A stretch of 5,627 nt of DNA from Bacteroidetes bacterium UBA6661 (GTDB taxonomy: Bacteria; Bacteroidota; Bacteroidia; AKYH767-A; OLB10), in the NCBI GenBank assembly GCA_002455375.1, contig DKKR01000007.1, positions 20,011-25,637 on the forward strand, written 5' to 3'. Positions 4,307-5,627 of the stretch are shown piece by piece. Each line of letters opens with the position of its first letter. The stretch's first letter is position 1. Below the pieces are notes generated by a model. That model made no database searches. It had not been told where the DNA came from and was given only the letters and a program-made list of their open reading frames with translations. A program made the position numbers and the translations under genes.

Positions 4307-5627
4307 CTAGCTGTTCATAGAAATAAGGAACTCTTCGTTTGATTTTGTTCCTCTCAATCGGTCGAGTAAGAATTCCATTGCTTCCATTGGGTTCATATCG
4401 GCTAAGTGATTTCGCAAAATCCACATACGCTCCAACATTTTACGGTCTAACAAAAGATCTTCGCGTCTTGTACTTGAAGCAACTAAGTCAATTGCAGGAT
4501 AAACTCGTTTGTTGCTAAGCTTACGGTCAAGCTGCAACTCCATGTTACCTGTTCCTTTAAATTCTTCAAAAATTACTTCGTCCATGCGCGAGCCTGTGTC
4601 AATTAAAGCAGTTGCAATGATGGTTAACGAACCACCTTTTTCTATTTTACGTGCTGCACCAAAAAATCTTTTTGGCTTATGCAGCGCATTTGAGTCAACA
4701 CCACCGGATAATATTTTTCCTGATGCCGGAGCAGTGGTATTGTAGGCACGCGCCAATCGGGTTATAGAATCCAATACAATTACAACATCGTGTCCACATT
4801 CAACCAAACGCTTGGCTTTTTCCAAAACAAGGTTGGCAATTTTAACGTGCTTGTCAGCAGGCTCATCAAAGGTTGAAGAAATAACTTCGGCTTTTACACT
4901 GCGTGCCATATCGGTAACCTCTTCAGGTCTTTCATCAATAAGCAATACTATAAGATAAACTTCCGGATGGTTGGCAGCAATGGCATTGGCAACTTCTTTT
5001 AAGAGTACCGTCTTACCTGTTTTTGGTTGCGCAACAATTAACCCGCGCTGTCCTTTTCCGATAGGTGAAAACATATCCATAATTCTTGTGCTCATGGTGC
5101 TGTTCTCTCCTGAAAGGTTAAGTTTCTCGAATGGAAAAAGTGGTGTCAGATAATCAAATGGAATACGGTCACGAACAATTGTAGGCTCAAGACCGTTTAT
5201 CAATTCAACCTTAGTAAGAGGGAAAAACTTTTCTCCTTCACGTGGCGGACGAACTTTACATTTTACAGTATCACCTGTTTTTAATGCAAATGCTTTAATC
5301 TGCGATTGTCCAACATACACATCATCCGGTGAACTTAAATAGTCATAATCCGATGAGCGCAAAAAGCCATACCCTTCAGGCATAATTTCTAAAACACCTT
5401 CTGCTGTAATGGCATTGTCAAATTCAAAGTAATCGTTTTGCTGACGGAAATTATTTTGTTGTTGATTGTCCGGAAACCTGCGCTCTCTGTTTCTTTGCTG
5501 AAAATCGTTTTGTTGGTTTTGCTGTGGCTGTTGATTTTGTTGTGGCTGTTGATTTTGTTGTGGCCTTTCTTCAACATTTGTTTTTGCTGTTGCAGGAGCA
5601 GTTGCAGTTTCTTGTGGAGCAGGAGTA
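4307..5627 (-). CDS. rho: Transcription termination factor Rho, N-terminus beyond the window
   Basis: Rho is the hexameric RNA helicase that ends untranslated transcripts. About 439 residues are visible; the start lies beyond the right edge. From the N-terminal side there is an Ala/Thr/Pro-rich then Gln/Asn/Arg-rich linker (5426-5627), containing three PQQNQQ repeats, RNRERRF and DNQQQNNF. Next is the cold-shock-like RNA-binding domain ITAEGVLEIMPEGYGFLR, followed by DVYVGQSQIK (RNP1 and RNP2). The ATPase has Walker A AQPKTGKT (about 5030-5007), the EVYLIVLLIDERPEEVTDM segment and Walker B VVIVLDSITRLARAYN. The Q-loop and R-loop region runs from PASGKILSGGVDSNALHKPK to IDTGSRMDEVIFEEFKGTGN. 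The C-terminus ends DRLRGTKSNEEFLISMNS. The Met codon at 5383 lies inside the cold-shock domain and is not the start, since the frame stays open to the edge. It converges on the DsbA-like gene. Confidence 0.97.
   Translation of the reverse strand, partial: TPAPQETATAPATAKTNVEERPQQNQQPQQNQQPQQNQQNDFQQRNRERRFPDNQQQNNFRQQNDYFEFDNAITAEGVLEIMPEGYGFLRSSDYDYLSSPDDVYVGQSQIKAFALKTGDTVKCKVRPPREGEKFFPLTKVELINGLEPTIVRDRIPFDYLTPLFPFEKLNLSGENSTMSTRIMDMFSPIGKGQRGLIVAQPKTGKTVLLKEVANAIAANHPEVYLIVLLIDERPEEVTDMARSVKAEVISSTFDEPADKHVKIANLVLEKAKRLVECGHDVVIVLDSITRLARAYNTTAPASGKILSGGVDSNALHKPKRFFGAARKIEKGGSLTIIATALIDTGSRMDEVIFEEFKGTGNMELQLDRKLSNKRVYPAIDLVASSTRREDLLLDRKMLERMWILRNHLADMNPMEAMEFLLDRLRGTKSNEEFLISMNS
5521..5564 (+). 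repeat. 18-bp tandem repeat inside rho, coding for PQQNQQ
   Basis: Two near-identical 18-base units (5521-5538 and 5539-5556) differ at one base (GCTGTGG against GTTGTGG) and are followed by 8 bases of a third unit (5557-5564). On the minus strand each unit encodes Pro-Gln-Gln-Asn-Gln-Gln in the Gln/Asn-rich linker of Rho. The unit length is a multiple of three, so copy-number change would keep the reading frame. Confidence 0.85.

Noticed and set aside
5521..5564. Short repeats considered as a CRISPR array or intergenic repeat
   Set aside because: The units are directly adjacent without spacers and code in frame for the Rho linker.
5389..5577. Minus-strand open frame with KINSHNKINSH-type repeats
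   Set aside because: It is an out-of-frame shadow of the repeat-rich Rho linker; the Rho frame is continuous through it to the window edge.

Overview
The window looks like chromosomal DNA of a Bacteroidota (Bacteroidetes) bacterium. The evidence is AT-rich coding, almost no Shine-Dalgarno sequences before starts, a TTG-N17-TAnnTTTG type promoter, a Rho factor with a long Gln/Asn-rich N-terminal insert, a futalosine-type menaquinone gene, and a DsbA-like protein with a Bacteroidota-style N-terminus. The exact genus cannot be read from this stretch. No RNA gene, insertion sequence, phage gene or CRISPR array is visible.

Left block (1-1525, minus strand): mqnB (futalosine hydrolase, menaquinone synthesis), then a Schlafen/AlbA_2-domain protein with a C-terminal winged-helix-like region, then the first 70 residues of rsmE (16S rRNA m3U1498 methyltransferase), which runs off the left edge. 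The genes overlap by 23 nt and 1 nt, so they are very probably one translationally coupled operon.

Middle block (1597-4168, plus strand): after a short divergent intergenic region with a good Bacteroidota promoter come a 6-pyruvoyl-tetrahydropterin synthase-type gene, folE (GTP cyclohydrolase I, 4-nt overlap) and, 5 nt further on, a single-domain response regulator ending in a membrane helix. FolE and the synthase are consecutive steps from GTP to a tetrahydropterin. The synthase has the C-x5-HGH spacing of animal-type enzymes rather than the C-x3-HGH of classical QueD. A DsbA/FrnE-like thiol oxidoreductase follows. It is split by a +1 frame change: the N-terminus with a signal-like segment is in one frame, and the CSSC active site and the rest are in another, with no ordinary start codon. 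This is either a real broken gene or a one-base sequence error.

Right block (4307-5627, minus strand): rho, convergent with the oxidoreductase, complete at its C-terminus and cut at its N-terminus by the window edge. The 138 bases between the two stop codons (4169-4306) hold no gene or convincing terminator that I can see.

Most of the window is housekeeping DNA. The points worth a second look are the frameshifted oxidoreductase, the animal-type pterin synthase paired with folE, the membrane-tethered receiver in the same operon, and the AlbA_2 protein wedged between mqnB and rsmE. I do not see a wholly new system.
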